Assembly (NCBI RefSeq): GCF_009208055.1
Contig: NZ_WFKI01000001.1
Coordinates: 79,536-143,535 of the forward strand
Length of the DNA: 64,000 nucleotides
Direction of reading: 5' to 3'
From: Poseidonibacter ostreae
Lineage (GTDB): Bacteria; Campylobacterota; Campylobacteria; Campylobacterales; Arcobacteraceae
The notes below the pieces were generated by a model. It searched no databases. It saw nothing but the letters and a program-made list of their open reading frames with translations, and was not told where the DNA came from. How positions within the stretch are numbered: the stretch's first letter is position 1; every line of letters begins with the position of its first letter. This document shows positions 17,682 through 26,655 of this stretch, piece by piece. Made by a program: the position numbers and the translations under genes.

Positions 17682-18065
17682 CTACTTCACATTTTTTATT
17701 ATTTCTAAAAATTGTTTCTCTCTAGTTCCACCAATTTTTTTTGAAAGCAGTTTCATATTTGAAGCATCTGCAAAATAAAATGTAGGAATACCTATAAACT
17801 TATATGGTAATATTTTTTCATCTTCTTTAATATCCATAATAACAGATACAAAGTTTTCATTTACAAAAGATACAATTTCTTTATCTTTTAATACTTTTTT
17901 TTTCATATAATTACACTCAGGACAAGTAGGCGTTGAGTACATAATCATAAGTTTTTTATTTAAGTCAATTGCTTTTTGTTTAGCAGTAGATAAATCTTTT
18001 TCAAAGTTTATTGAGCCTGCGAATAAATTAAATGTTAGGAATGAGATTAATAGTAATAGTTTCAT
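17682..18065 (-). CDS. Periplasmic thioredoxin-fold protein (SoxW/DsbD-gamma like)
   Basis: 127 residues with an N-terminal signal peptide (MKLLLLISFLTFNLFAG). The redox motif is CPEC in YSTPTCPECNYMKKKVL, with cis-proline IGIPTFYF. This places it among small exported thioredoxin-like thiol-disulfide proteins. It is followed closely by the pentapeptide-repeat gene. Substrate is unknown. Confidence 0.87.
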   Translation of the reverse strand: MKLLLLISFLTFNLFAGSINFEKDLSTAKQKAIDLNKKLMIMYSTPTCPECNYMKKKVLKDKEIVSFVNENFVSVIMDIKEDEKILPYKFIGIPTFYFADASNMKLLSKKIGGTREKQFLEIIKNVK

Positions 18066-18123
18066 AATACTCCTTTTTATTTATTATAATAAAATTAAAT
18101 AAAAGAAGTATTAAGTTTTCTAA

Positions 18124-18405
18124 TTAGTCGTTTCTAGAAGTAGTTTCTAATAAGTGGTAACCAAATTGAGTTTTAACAGGGCCATGAACTACATTAATAG
18201 CTTCATTGAATACTACTGCATCAAATTCAGGAACCATTTGTCCTTGCATAAAGTTACCTAAATTTCCGCCATCTTGACCTGATGGACATTTTGAATGTTC
18301 TTTTGCAAGATCTTCAAACTTTTCTCCATTCGCAATTTTTTCTTTTAATTCATTACAGAATTCTTCACTTTCAACTAATAAATGTCTAGCAGATGCTGAT
18401 TTCAT
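18124..18405 (-). CDS. Parvulin-type peptidyl-prolyl cis-trans isomerase
   Basis: 93 residues, essentially a single rotamase domain like E. coli PpiC. It begins SASARHLLVESEEFC and contains the conserved FEDLAKEHSKCPSGQDGGNLG, MVPEFD and VKTQFGYHLL segments. It is cytoplasmic, as no signal peptide is present. The ATG at 18405 follows AAAAGGTATAAA; an upstream ATG at 18423 lies within the ribosome-site region and is rejected. Confidence 0.93.
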   Translation of the reverse strand: MKSASARHLLVESEEFCNELKEKIANGEKFEDLAKEHSKCPSGQDGGNLGNFMQGQMVPEFDAVVFNEAINVVHGPVKTQFGYHLLETTSRND

Positions 18406-18470
18406 TTTATACCTTTTTTTCAAATTTTGAAGATTCTAACATAAAGTAAATTAGTTAGCTTTTAATCTAT

Positions 18471-19862
18471 TTATTTTTCGTAAATTTTAAAATACTTACC
18501 TTTTATTCTTCCATTACTTAAACCATCTAATGCTTTTTTTACTACTTCTTTTTTAACAGCTACATAAGAGCAAAAATCTAAAGAGTTTATTTTTCCTATA
18601 TCATCTTTAGCAAGTCCAACACCTGCAGTTAATGCTCCTAAAATATCTCCAGCACGAACTTTTTGTTTTTTTCCACCATTTATAAATAGTGTTCTATAAT
18701 CACTATCAATTTTATACTCTAGATCATCACTAATATATTCAGCTCTTTCAAACTTCACATCATCAAAAGATTTTTTAATATCTTCGATTTTATCTTCATC
18801 TTCATAGTTATTATATAAAGAGATTGCTAAACCACCCTTTCCTGCTCTTGCAGTTCTTCCAATTCTATGTGTATGTGTTTCTAAATCTCTTGCAATATCA
18901 TAATTAATTACTAAATCAATATCATCAATATGTAAACCTCTTGAAGCTACATCTGTTGCTATTAAAATTGGATAAGATTTATTTGAGAAAAAGATAATAG
19001 TTTCATCTCTTTGTTTTTGCTCCAAATCAGAATGAAGAGTTAAAACATCAAGTCCTAAATCATAAAGATTATTACTTAACTCATCACATTGAATTTTTGT
19101 GTTACAAAAAATTAAAACTGATTTTGCTTTATTTGAAGAGATTAATGCTGGAATTAAAGATGTTTTAGAACTACTTTCAACTTCATAAAGCTTTTGTTCA
19201 ATTACTGTTTTTTCTTCATTTTCATTTTTAACATTTATTGGATTTGTAGTAACAAAAGAAGCTAAAGTATCAATATTTTCTTGGTATGTTGCTGAAAAAA
19301 GTAATGATTGTCTATTTTTTGGTAAAACATTTATTATCTTAGTAATATCTTCTGTAAAACCCATATCAAGCATTTTATCAGCTTCATCTAAAACTAAAGT
19401 ATCAACTTCATTTAGATTAATATTCTCTTCATTTATATGTTTTAATATTCTTCCTGGTGTTCCTACAATAATATGTGCTCCATGAAAAAGTGAAGATACT
19501 TGTGGTCTATAAGCAACTCCTCCACAAAGTGTTAAAACTTTTACATTATGAATATGACGTGAAAGTTTTCTAATTTCTATTGCAATTTGATTAGCTAATT
19601 CACGCGTAGGTGCAAGTACAATTGATTGAATTCTAAATCTTTTAACATCCAGTTTATGAACAATTGGAATAGAAAAAGCCACAGTTTTTCCAGAACCTGT
19701 CTTTGCTTGAGCAATTACATCTTTTTTTTCTAAAAGTGCAGGTAATGCTTTTTCTTGGATTTCAGTCATTTTATCAAAGCCTAAAGAGTCAAGATTTGAT
19801 AAAAAATCTTTTGAAAGATTTAAATTTGAGAATTTTTCAGTTGAATTTGTATTAGTAGAAAT
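18471..19862 (-). CDS. DEAD-box RNA helicase (DbpA-like), non-canonical AUU start
   Basis: 463 residues when started at ATT 19862. Motifs: Q motif with its upstream aromatic (FSNLNL) and Q36, Walker A AKTGSGKT (about 53-60), PTRELA, VLDEADKMLD, SAT, and HRIGRTARAG. A C-terminal DbpA-type RNA-binding domain (FINGGKKQKVRAGDILGAL) suggests 23S rRNA targeting. The first ATG (19769) would remove the Q-motif aromatic, and the frame upstream has no ATG, GTG or TTG before a TAA. AAAGG lies seven bases before the ATT, which would encode MSTNTNSTEKF. This length matches E. coli DbpA (457). Confidence 0.87.
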   Translation of the reverse strand: MSTNTNSTEKFSNLNLSKDFLSNLDSLGFDKMTEIQEKALPALLEKKDVIAQAKTGSGKTVAFSIPIVHKLDVKRFRIQSIVLAPTRELANQIAIEIRKLSRHIHNVKVLTLCGGVAYRPQVSSLFHGAHIIVGTPGRILKHINEENINLNEVDTLVLDEADKMLDMGFTEDITKIINVLPKNRQSLLFSATYQENIDTLASFVTTNPINVKNENEEKTVIEQKLYEVESSSKTSLIPALISSNKAKSVLIFCNTKIQCDELSNNLYDLGLDVLTLHSDLEQKQRDETIIFFSNKSYPILIATDVASRGLHIDDIDLVINYDIARDLETHTHRIGRTARAGKGGLAISLYNNYEDEDKIEDIKKSFDDVKFERAEYISDDLEYKIDSDYRTLFINGGKKQKVRAGDILGALTAGVGLAKDDIGKINSLDFCSYVAVKKEVVKKALDGLSNGRIKGKYFKIYEK

Positions 19863-19908
19863 AGCAAAGCCTTTATAATTTTTAAAGTATTATATCTAAA
19901 ATTAGGCT

Positions 19909-21612
19909 TTAATATTTTAATTGTTTAAAACTTTTATACCAATCTTCAAACTCAATTGTATTCATTGGCTTAGCATAAAAATATCCTTGAACTTTTGTAC
20001 AAGAATTTTTCTTTATAATCTCATCTTGAATAGGAACCTCAATACCCTCAGCTATTACAGATAATCCCATGTTTATTCCTAAATCAATAATTGATTTAAC
20101 AATATCTTCATCACTATCTTCTTGTATTAAAGAATCTATATAAGACTTATCAATCTTAAGTTTAGAAATTGAGCACTCTCTTAAATAGTTGAAAGAAGAG
20201 AAACCTTTTCCAAAATTATCAATTGATAAACCAATACCTAATAAAGACAAATTATTTAAAGTAAAAAGTGTTTTAGTTGATATCTTCATTACATCAGATT
20301 CACTAAACTCTAACTCTAAATATTTTGCATCTAAATTTGATATTTTTAAAGTATGTTTAATTGAGTTATAAAGATTCCCATGTTCTAGATGTTTTCCACT
20401 AATATTAACAGATATGATGCCTTCATATATTTTATTATTATGCCATTGTTTAAGTTGTAAACATGCTTTTTTTAATATTAGTTTTTCAAATTCAATTATA
20501 TTATTTGTATTATCTAAATTTGAAATAAAATCTTCAGGCATTAGAAGTTCATTATTGTCTTTATTCCATCTTGTTAATACTTCAAGTGCAAAAACCTCAT
20601 TTGTTTTTAAATTAATTTCTGGTTGAAAATGAATAATAAACTCATCATCTTTAATAGCTTTTAATAATCTATTTTCCATCTTTGTTTGAGTATCAAGTTT
20701 TTTAGTCATCTCATCTGAAAAGAATTCAAAGTGATTTTTACCTTTACTCTTAGCATGATACATAGCTGCATCTGCATTGTTGATAAGTGTTTTTAAAGAA
20801 TCTGCATCATTTGGATAAATAGCAACACCTATACTAACACCCATATTGAAACTTGTATTATTAATGTGAAAAGGCTGATTTGCTAATTTTAATATTTTAG
20901 CACACACTCTTTCAATAAATAAATAGCTAGAAATGTCACTTAAAACAACAATAAACTCATCTCCACCAACTCGTGCTACCATATCATTTGTTCTTATTAT
21001 ACTTTTAAATTTATTTGCAAAAGAGATTAATACTTCATCTCCTGCTGAATGCCCTAAAGTATCATTGATTATTTTAAAGTCATCTAGGTCTAAAAACAAA
21101 ATTGCAAATTGAAGATTGTTTCTTTTAGAGTTATTTACAACATACTCTAATTGAGCTTCTAGTTTAAGTCTATTTGGCAAGTTTGTTAAAGGGTCATGAT
21201 AAGCTAGATGTAGTAAGTTATTGTTTATTTCATCTTGAGAAGATATATCTGTAAAAATTCCAAAATAGTTAAGTTGTTTTGTTTCTTCATTATAAAACTT
21301 ATAAATTTTTATAATTATGGGGTAAATATTTCCACTTTTATGTCTGTTTAAAAGTTCTCCTATCCAAAAACCAGACTTATTAATTTGATTCCAGATATTT
21401 GCATAAATATTTTCATTTGCATTACTAGAAGCGAAAACTTTAGGACTTTGATTTATCACTTCATTAAAGGAGTAACCTGTAATATCTTCACAAGCTTTAT
21501 TTATCTCTATAATTTTATTCTTTTCATTAACAATAATAACACCTTCATTTGTGTTATCAAGTATATAACTATAAAGACCTTTGCTATAAGAATATGCTAA
21601 AGAATGATGCAA
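19909..21612 (-). CDS. PAS-GGDEF-EAL protein, probable diguanylate cyclase with impaired EAL
   Basis: 567 residues. An N-terminal PAS domain (NTNEGVIIVNEKNKIIEINKA) is followed by a GGDEF domain with intact ARVGGDEFIVVL and then an EAL domain. The EAL motif is EVL, and the metal-binding DDFGTG motif reads DNFGKG, so the phosphodiesterase is probably weak or inactive while the cyclase looks active. No membrane segments are visible. The TTG at 21612 follows GGAGAG by seven bases; an in-frame TTG at 21627 is part of that ribosome site. Confidence 0.88.
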   Translation of the reverse strand: MHHSLAYSYSKGLYSYILDNTNEGVIIVNEKNKIIEINKACEDITGYSFNEVINQSPKVFASSNANENIYANIWNQINKSGFWIGELLNRHKSGNIYPIIIKIYKFYNEETKQLNYFGIFTDISSQDEINNNLLHLAYHDPLTNLPNRLKLEAQLEYVVNNSKRNNLQFAILFLDLDDFKIINDTLGHSAGDEVLISFANKFKSIIRTNDMVARVGGDEFIVVLSDISSYLFIERVCAKILKLANQPFHINNTSFNMGVSIGVAIYPNDADSLKTLINNADAAMYHAKSKGKNHFEFFSDEMTKKLDTQTKMENRLLKAIKDDEFIIHFQPEINLKTNEVFALEVLTRWNKDNNELLMPEDFISNLDNTNNIIEFEKLILKKACLQLKQWHNNKIYEGIISVNISGKHLEHGNLYNSIKHTLKISNLDAKYLELEFSESDVMKISTKTLFTLNNLSLLGIGLSIDNFGKGFSSFNYLRECSISKLKIDKSYIDSLIQEDSDEDIVKSIIDLGINMGLSVIAEGIEVPIQDEIIKKNSCTKVQGYFYAKPMNTIEFEDWYKSFKQLKY

Positions 21613-21713
21613 AACTAATCTCTCCAAATAATAAATCTAATGATTATAACCAATATAATTAAAAATATTACTAATAATCAATAAATATTTAATATTTGAA
21701 GATAAAATATATC

Positions 21714-22253
21714 CTATTTCTTATCTATACTTTTAAATACATACGAAATTACTAATGCAATAACAATAACAATACCAATTCCTATATATTTAAAATCATC
21801 TGCTACACTTAAAATATACTCACCAGCAGTATAAGAACCATACCCAACTATTACAGCCCAAATAATTGTTGCAAATACATTAAAAATAGTAAATTTAAGT
21901 GATGAGTATTTTGTTAATCCCATAGCAAGTGGAATTAAAGTTTTTATACCATAAACATATTTTTGAATAAATACTACTAATGAACCATATTTCCTCATCA
22001 TAATATGAGCAAGTGCAATTTTTCTTCCATAGTTTTTCATCATATCTTTTGCATAAGACTTATTTTTTCTAGCAAGAAAAAACAGAAACTGATCTCCTAA
22101 AAAGTTTGAAGTTGCAGCAACTGCAATAGAAATATATATATTTAAATCTCCTGCAAAGGATAGAACTCCTGCAACAATTAAACCAACAAAACCTCCACCA
22201 AATGAGTATGCAAAAAGAGCTATATAGCCCCAATCTTTTATCAAATCTTCCAT
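21714..22253 (-). CDS. DedA family membrane protein
   Basis: 179 residues with four or five hydrophobic segments. The DedA/SNARE-associated signature is present: GDQFLFFLARK, then RKYGSLVVFIQKYVYGIKTLIPLAMG. Members are implicated in lipid flipping and proton-motive-force homeostasis in the inner membrane. The ATG overlaps the stop of the upstream gene by one base (TAATG), so the two are translationally coupled. Confidence 0.88.
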   Translation of the reverse strand: MEDLIKDWGYIALFAYSFGGGFVGLIVAGVLSFAGDLNIYISIAVAATSNFLGDQFLFFLARKNKSYAKDMMKNYGRKIALAHIMMRKYGSLVVFIQKYVYGIKTLIPLAMGLTKYSSLKFTIFNVFATIIWAVIVGYGSYTAGEYILSVADDFKYIGIGIVIVIALVISYVFKSIDKK

Positions 22254-22888
22254 TAGTTAATCTCTAGTTTGAAAAATTCTAATGCTTCAATTACATCGTC
22301 ATCATCTAATTCGATTATGCCATCTTTAATATTCTCTTTTGTTTTTTCAATAATAAAACTTTTAACCTGTGCTCTTGTTTCTTCGATATTATCAACTAAA
22401 GCAAAACCATTAAATTGAATTTCATTGTCATAACAAAGAAGAGTACCATTACAATTATCTTCAATAAAATCACTTATTGCTCTATAATTTATTTCTAATG
22501 CACTAGCATGCCAACCATAATCTTCTAAAATAGAGTCTTCAAAAATTTCTACTCCATCACTTTGATGATCAAAATAAAGCATATTTTCAGCATTCATTCC
22601 AATTATCTTTTGCCAATTATTTAAAGGTTTAATTTTACATATTGTTCCTGTAATAACAGGTTTATACTTAGCAAAGATATCCTTTGCTATTGACTTAATG
22701 TCATTAGTATTTTCATCTTTTTTATAATTTTCATTTATATATATAATTGCTTTATTCTTAGGAATTTCTTCATTTATGTATTTAGTACCATTAATATCTA
22801 TTATAATTTTATTATTTACATTTTTTAATTCTAATAGTGATATAATATCAATATTTAATTCTATATCTTTTATATTTATTTTTTTCAT
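22253..22888 (-). CDS. Conserved hypothetical protein
   Basis: 211 residues, acidic and soluble, rich in Ile and Asn. No signal peptide or membrane segment. A central motif NWQKIIGMNAENMLYFDHQ and a C-terminal acidic helix (ELDDDDVIEALEFF) are visible, but no family is recognised. It shares a TAATG overlap with the downstream DedA gene, which suggests a joint role. Confidence 0.65.
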   Translation of the reverse strand: MKKINIKDIELNIDIISLLELKNVNNKIIIDINGTKYINEEIPKNKAIIYINENYKKDENTNDIKSIAKDIFAKYKPVITGTICKIKPLNNWQKIIGMNAENMLYFDHQSDGVEIFEDSILEDYGWHASALEINYRAISDFIEDNCNGTLLCYDNEIQFNGFALVDNIEETRAQVKSFIIEKTKENIKDGIIELDDDDVIEALEFFKLEIN

Positions 22889-23069
22889 TTCATTTTTATC
22901 CTGGATATAAGTTAAGCGATTCTATCGAAAATAGTATTAAATAAAAAAATTTACTACTTATTTTTTATAAAATATAAAAATTTTAGAAAAAATAATGTTT
23001 ATTTTACAATTCTTAAAGTTTAATTATATATAATCTACTACTTAATACATCAAATGAAAGGTTTTAATA

Positions 23070-24299
23070 TTGTCACTTCAGAATTATGTATATAAATTTT
23101 TCAATAAAAATAATATAAAAACACTTTTTTTAATAGATATATTATATATGAAAGATATAAATGCCATTTATAATTTTGAAAATGGTGATTCGATAATTAA
23201 ACAATTAAAAAAACTTTTAGAAACTCAAATCACTTCTTTAATCAGAAAAAAAATCAATAAAAAAATTTTAATTGAAGCAACAAATACACATGCTGATGTT
23301 TTTGAGTTGATAATTTATGATGATTTTACAATCGATGAAGTCCTTGAGATAAAAAATTTAATCTTTGAACAAGTAATTAATCATCCATTTAAACTATTAA
23401 ATAAAAAATCTACTATAAACATTGATATTACTATTGGTTGTTCTAAAAGTGATGATCAATTAATAAAAATCTATGCAGAAAAAGCTTTACATAAAGCAAA
23501 ATTAAACTTTGTACACTATATGTATTATGATGCATACCTTTACAAAAATGAATCAATTAGTGAAAACTTACTAGATATGATAAACTATAATATTGAAAAT
23601 GATTTAGTTGAACCATATTTTCAAGCTATTATGAATAATACCACAGATAAAGTAGTAAAATATGAAGCATTAATGAGACTTTTTGATAAAAATGGAAATG
23701 TACTTTTACCACATGTTTTTATTCATAAATCAAAAAAATGCCGTTTATATACAAAACTAATGGAACTTTTAATTGATAAAATAGTTTTATATATAAATAA
23801 ACATAAACTTCACTTTAGTATTAATCTTGACTATACTGATATTTTAAATCCTAATATTAAGAGATCTTTGATTTCTAAAATTAGAAAAAACAATATTGGA
23901 CCATATTTAACAATTGAAATTTTAGAGAGTGAAAAAATTGCTAATTTTAATATAGTAAATGATTTTATTTCTGAAGTAAAAAAATATGATGTTAAAATTG
24001 CTATTGATGACTTTGGTACTGGTTTTTCAAATTATGAATATATATTAAATCTAAATGTTGACTATATAAAAATTGATGGTTCATTAATTAAGAAAATTGA
24101 TGAAGATATTTATTTAAACTTAATAAAAAGTATTGTTCAATTTTGTAAACAACAAGAAATTCAAATAGTAGCTGAGTTTGTTAGTGATTTAAAGATATTA
24201 AGATATGTAAAAGCAATTGGAATTGATTATTCACAAGGTTATCATATTGGAAGACCTGTAAAAATTGAAGAAATTATAGGAGAGAAAAATGAAAAATGA
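23070..24299 (+). CDS. Degenerate GGDEF-EAL protein, probable c-di-GMP phosphodiesterase
   Basis: 409 residues. The N-terminal GGDEF-like domain has lost its active site (HADVFEL where GGDEF is expected). The C-terminal EAL domain keeps YEALMR, a conserved Asn in INLDYTD, TIEILES, IDDFGTGFSN, IKIDGS, VAEF and QGY, so hydrolysis of c-di-GMP is plausible. It starts at TTG 23070 behind AAAGG. It overlaps the following gene by 11 bp. Confidence 0.85.
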   Translation: MSLQNYVYKFFNKNNIKTLFLIDILYMKDINAIYNFENGDSIIKQLKKLLETQITSLIRKKINKKILIEATNTHADVFELIIYDDFTIDEVLEIKNLIFEQVINHPFKLLNKKSTINIDITIGCSKSDDQLIKIYAEKALHKAKLNFVHYMYYDAYLYKNESISENLLDMINYNIENDLVEPYFQAIMNNTTDKVVKYEALMRLFDKNGNVLLPHVFIHKSKKCRLYTKLMELLIDKIVLYINKHKLHFSINLDYTDILNPNIKRSLISKIRKNNIGPYLTIEILESEKIANFNIVNDFISEVKKYDVKIAIDDFGTGFSNYEYILNLNVDYIKIDGSLIKKIDEDIYLNLIKSIVQFCKQQEIQIVAEFVSDLKILRYVKAIGIDYSQGYHIGRPVKIEEIIGEKNEK

Positions 24300-25089
24300 G
24301 CTTAAAAAAATTACTGATATAACTATAAATGAACTTTTAAATAAAGATGTTATTATGCCTTCAATTTATTTTGAAAAGTTTAATAAAAATGCTAAAAATT
24401 TTGATTTTGAAATTAATGATTCTAGCTTTGAAAAAGAGTTAGAAAAAGTTTTAATAAATGACTTTGATTCAATTGAACAATATATGAATACAATTGAAAA
24501 AAATGCCTCTCTTATAAAAGAGGCAGTTGAAGAAGCGCAAGTTGCATTACTTCATAAAGATATTGATACATTATCTGATATTTATAATCAAATGTCAAAG
24601 TTAGAAAAAGAGGTTGTTTATTTAAATAGACAACTATTTGTAGATGATTTAACATCTAGTAATAATAGAAAATGGATATATAATAAGTTTTTAAATAAGA
24701 ATGCGCAATTTAAGAAAAATGGAATATGTGTCTTAATTGATATTAGAGATTATAGTTATATCAATAGTGAATATGGAGCTTTATTAGCAAATAATTTACT
24801 TATATTTATAAATAACTTTATAAAAGAAAATTTAAAAGAAGAAAAAGTTGACTTTAAAGTTGCAAGATTTTTCGACAGTGAATTTTTAATTTTTATTGAA
24901 GATAAAAAAGAGAAAGAAGTATCTGATTTAATCTTTAATATAAAGCAATTGTTAAAAAACACTACCTTAAAAAGTAAAGCTGGACTAGTAATAAAAGCTG
25001 ATTATAAATACTCTATTTTAAAATACAAAGAGAAGCAAGATTCAAAAGAAACTTTTGAACAACTATTTTATCTTATAAAAGAAGAATAA
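24289..25089 (+). CDS. Degenerate GGDEF-domain protein with N-terminal coiled region
   Basis: 266 residues. Residues about 1-110 are helical with a probable coiled coil (LSDIYNQMSKLEKEVVYLNRQ). They are followed by a GGDEF-like fold beginning DDLTSSNNRKWIYNKF, the usual D-x-LTGLxNR start with changes. The GGDEF loop reads FFDSEF, so cyclase activity is unlikely. It overlaps the upstream EAL gene by 11 bp and ends inside the convergent pxpC by 22 bp. A partner or regulatory subunit role for the EAL protein is inferred. Confidence 0.75.
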   Translation: MKNELKKITDITINELLNKDVIMPSIYFEKFNKNAKNFDFEINDSSFEKELEKVLINDFDSIEQYMNTIEKNASLIKEAVEEAQVALLHKDIDTLSDIYNQMSKLEKEVVYLNRQLFVDDLTSSNNRKWIYNKFLNKNAQFKKNGICVLIDIRDYSYINSEYGALLANNLLIFINNFIKENLKEEKVDFKVARFFDSEFLIFIEDKKEKEVSDLIFNIKQLLKNTTLKSKAGLVIKADYKYSILKYKEKQDSKETFEQLFYLIKEE

Positions 25090-25982
25090 AATAGTTTAAC
25101 TTTTCTTTGAGCCTCTTCTAATAAAATTGGTGTAAACTTTACTTTTTGTAAAGGTTTACATTGAGATAATTTAAAACAATCAATACTTAAAACTGAAGCA
25201 ATTTTAGGATAACCTCCAATAGTTTGTCTATCTTTTAATAAAATAATAGGTTTACCATCTTTTGGTATTTGAATGGCACCAAAGGCAATACCCTCTGAAA
25301 TAATTCCATCAATATCACAAGAAATTGTATTACCATCTAATTTACATCCCATTCGATTAAACTCATTTGTAATTGTATATGTATTTGAAAAAAACTTATC
25401 TATTTCTTCTTGCTTAAAAAAATTATCTTGATATGATAAAACAACTCTCAAAGTTAGTTCTTCTTCATAATTTGGAATATAGTGTTTTTTTAATCTAATA
25501 ATTGATGAATTATCAAACTTTTCAAAATCTAAAACATCTCCTTTTTGAAGTTTATTTCCATTTAATCCACCAAGGTTTTCTTTTAAAGTTGTTGAATTAC
25601 TTCCAAACTCTTTTTCTATTAGAAAACCTTTATAAACACTCAAATAAACCCTGGAACCACTTAATATTTTTCCAATTTTTATAATATCCCCTGCTTTAAT
25701 ATTATAAGTTTGCCAAGTATTTAATGCAATATCATTTATAAAAAATTCACACTTAGCACCCGTAATTGCAATTGTAGTATTTTTATTTGCCTTAAATATA
25801 ATATTTGAAAAAGCTATTTCTATAATATTAGTATCAAAATCATTTCCCAATAGATTATTTGCAATGTAATACGCATACTCATCCATAACACCAGAATTTG
25901 TAACACCAATTGAAGTATAAGAGAATCGTCCCTTATCTTGAACTAATGCTAAAATTGGAGAGTTTATTATCTCTAAACTCAT
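25068..25982 (-). CDS. pxpC: 5-oxoprolinase subunit PxpC (biotin-dependent carboxylase-like)
   Basis: 304 residues of the KipA/AHS2 family. LVQDKGRFSYTSIGVTNSGVMDEYAY is the family N-terminal signature, and GPIQIP-like AIQIPKDGKPIILLKDRQTIGGYPKIA the C-terminal one. With PxpA and PxpB it forms the ATP-dependent 5-oxoprolinase that converts 5-oxoproline to glutamate. It starts 4 bp inside pxpB and ends overlapping the convergent GGDEF-like gene. Confidence 0.92.
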   Translation of the reverse strand: MSLEIINSPILALVQDKGRFSYTSIGVTNSGVMDEYAYYIANNLLGNDFDTNIIEIAFSNIIFKANKNTTIAITGAKCEFFINDIALNTWQTYNIKAGDIIKIGKILSGSRVYLSVYKGFLIEKEFGSNSTTLKENLGGLNGNKLQKGDVLDFEKFDNSSIIRLKKHYIPNYEEELTLRVVLSYQDNFFKQEEIDKFFSNTYTITNEFNRMGCKLDGNTISCDIDGIISEGIAFGAIQIPKDGKPIILLKDRQTIGGYPKIASVLSIDCFKLSQCKPLQKVKFTPILLEEAQRKVKLFYSSFIR

Positions 25983-26653
25983 AAAATTCCACCTTGATTT
26001 AAAAACTCTTCTTTTGTAATTGGATTAAACTTAACAGTATTTCCTACACTTAAAGGAGATAAAGTACTTAATTTTTTATCAAATAATTCCATAGCAGTTT
26101 TCCCTATAATATTCCAACCACCAGCTGAGTCTTGTGGATAAACAGCTGTTTGAGTGTCAGCAAGTGCAAGTGAACCTTTAGGTATTTTTTTTCTAGGACT
26201 AGAAAGTCTTGGCATTGCAATTTTTTTACCTACATTCCCTAAGTATGCAAAACCTGGTAAAAAACCAATTGCATAAACATCATATAATTTATTTGAGTGA
26301 ATAGATATAATCTCATCAATACTAAGATTAGTTTTTTTTGAAATATCTTCTAAATCAAAGCCAACTTCTGTTCCATAATAAACATCAATTGTTACAATTT
26401 TCTCATTTTGTTTTTCTAAACTATCAAAACTTATTGATCTTTCAATCATTTGCTTCAAGCTAGAAAAATCATATTTAAAAATATCATATGTAATAAAAAT
26501 AGAGTTATAAGAAGGAATGATTTCAAGTAAAGATTTATCTTTTAAAGCACTAAGACTATTAAATGCTTTTTTAACTTTTAAAGATATATTTTGACTTATT
26601 TCATCTCCAAAATATATAATTAGAGAATCTACTGATGCAATTTTAAAGTGCAT
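25979..26653 (-). CDS. pxpB: 5-oxoprolinase subunit PxpB (KipI family)
   Basis: 224 residues of the KipI/AHS1 family. Conserved features include IPSYNSIFITYD, YGTEVGFDLEDIS, GFLPGFAYLG and RKKIPKGSLALADTQTAVYPQDSAGGWNIIG. In Bacillus the homologue was first named as a kinase inhibitor, but its position in a pxpABC trio supports the 5-oxoprolinase role. It overlaps pxpC by four bases (ATGA type) and starts 2 bp after pxpA. Confidence 0.93.
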   Translation of the reverse strand: MHFKIASVDSLIIYFGDEISQNISLKVKKAFNSLSALKDKSLLEIIPSYNSIFITYDIFKYDFSSLKQMIERSISFDSLEKQNEKIVTIDVYYGTEVGFDLEDISKKTNLSIDEIISIHSNKLYDVYAIGFLPGFAYLGNVGKKIAMPRLSSPRKKIPKGSLALADTQTAVYPQDSAGGWNIIGKTAMELFDKKLSTLSPLSVGNTVKFNPITKEEFLNQGGIL

Positions 26654-26655
26654 TA

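Noticed and set aside
25979..26653. KipI-type kinase inhibitor role for the pxpB gene
   Set aside because: The pxpA and pxpC neighbours and TRAP context favour the 5-oxoprolinase subunit.
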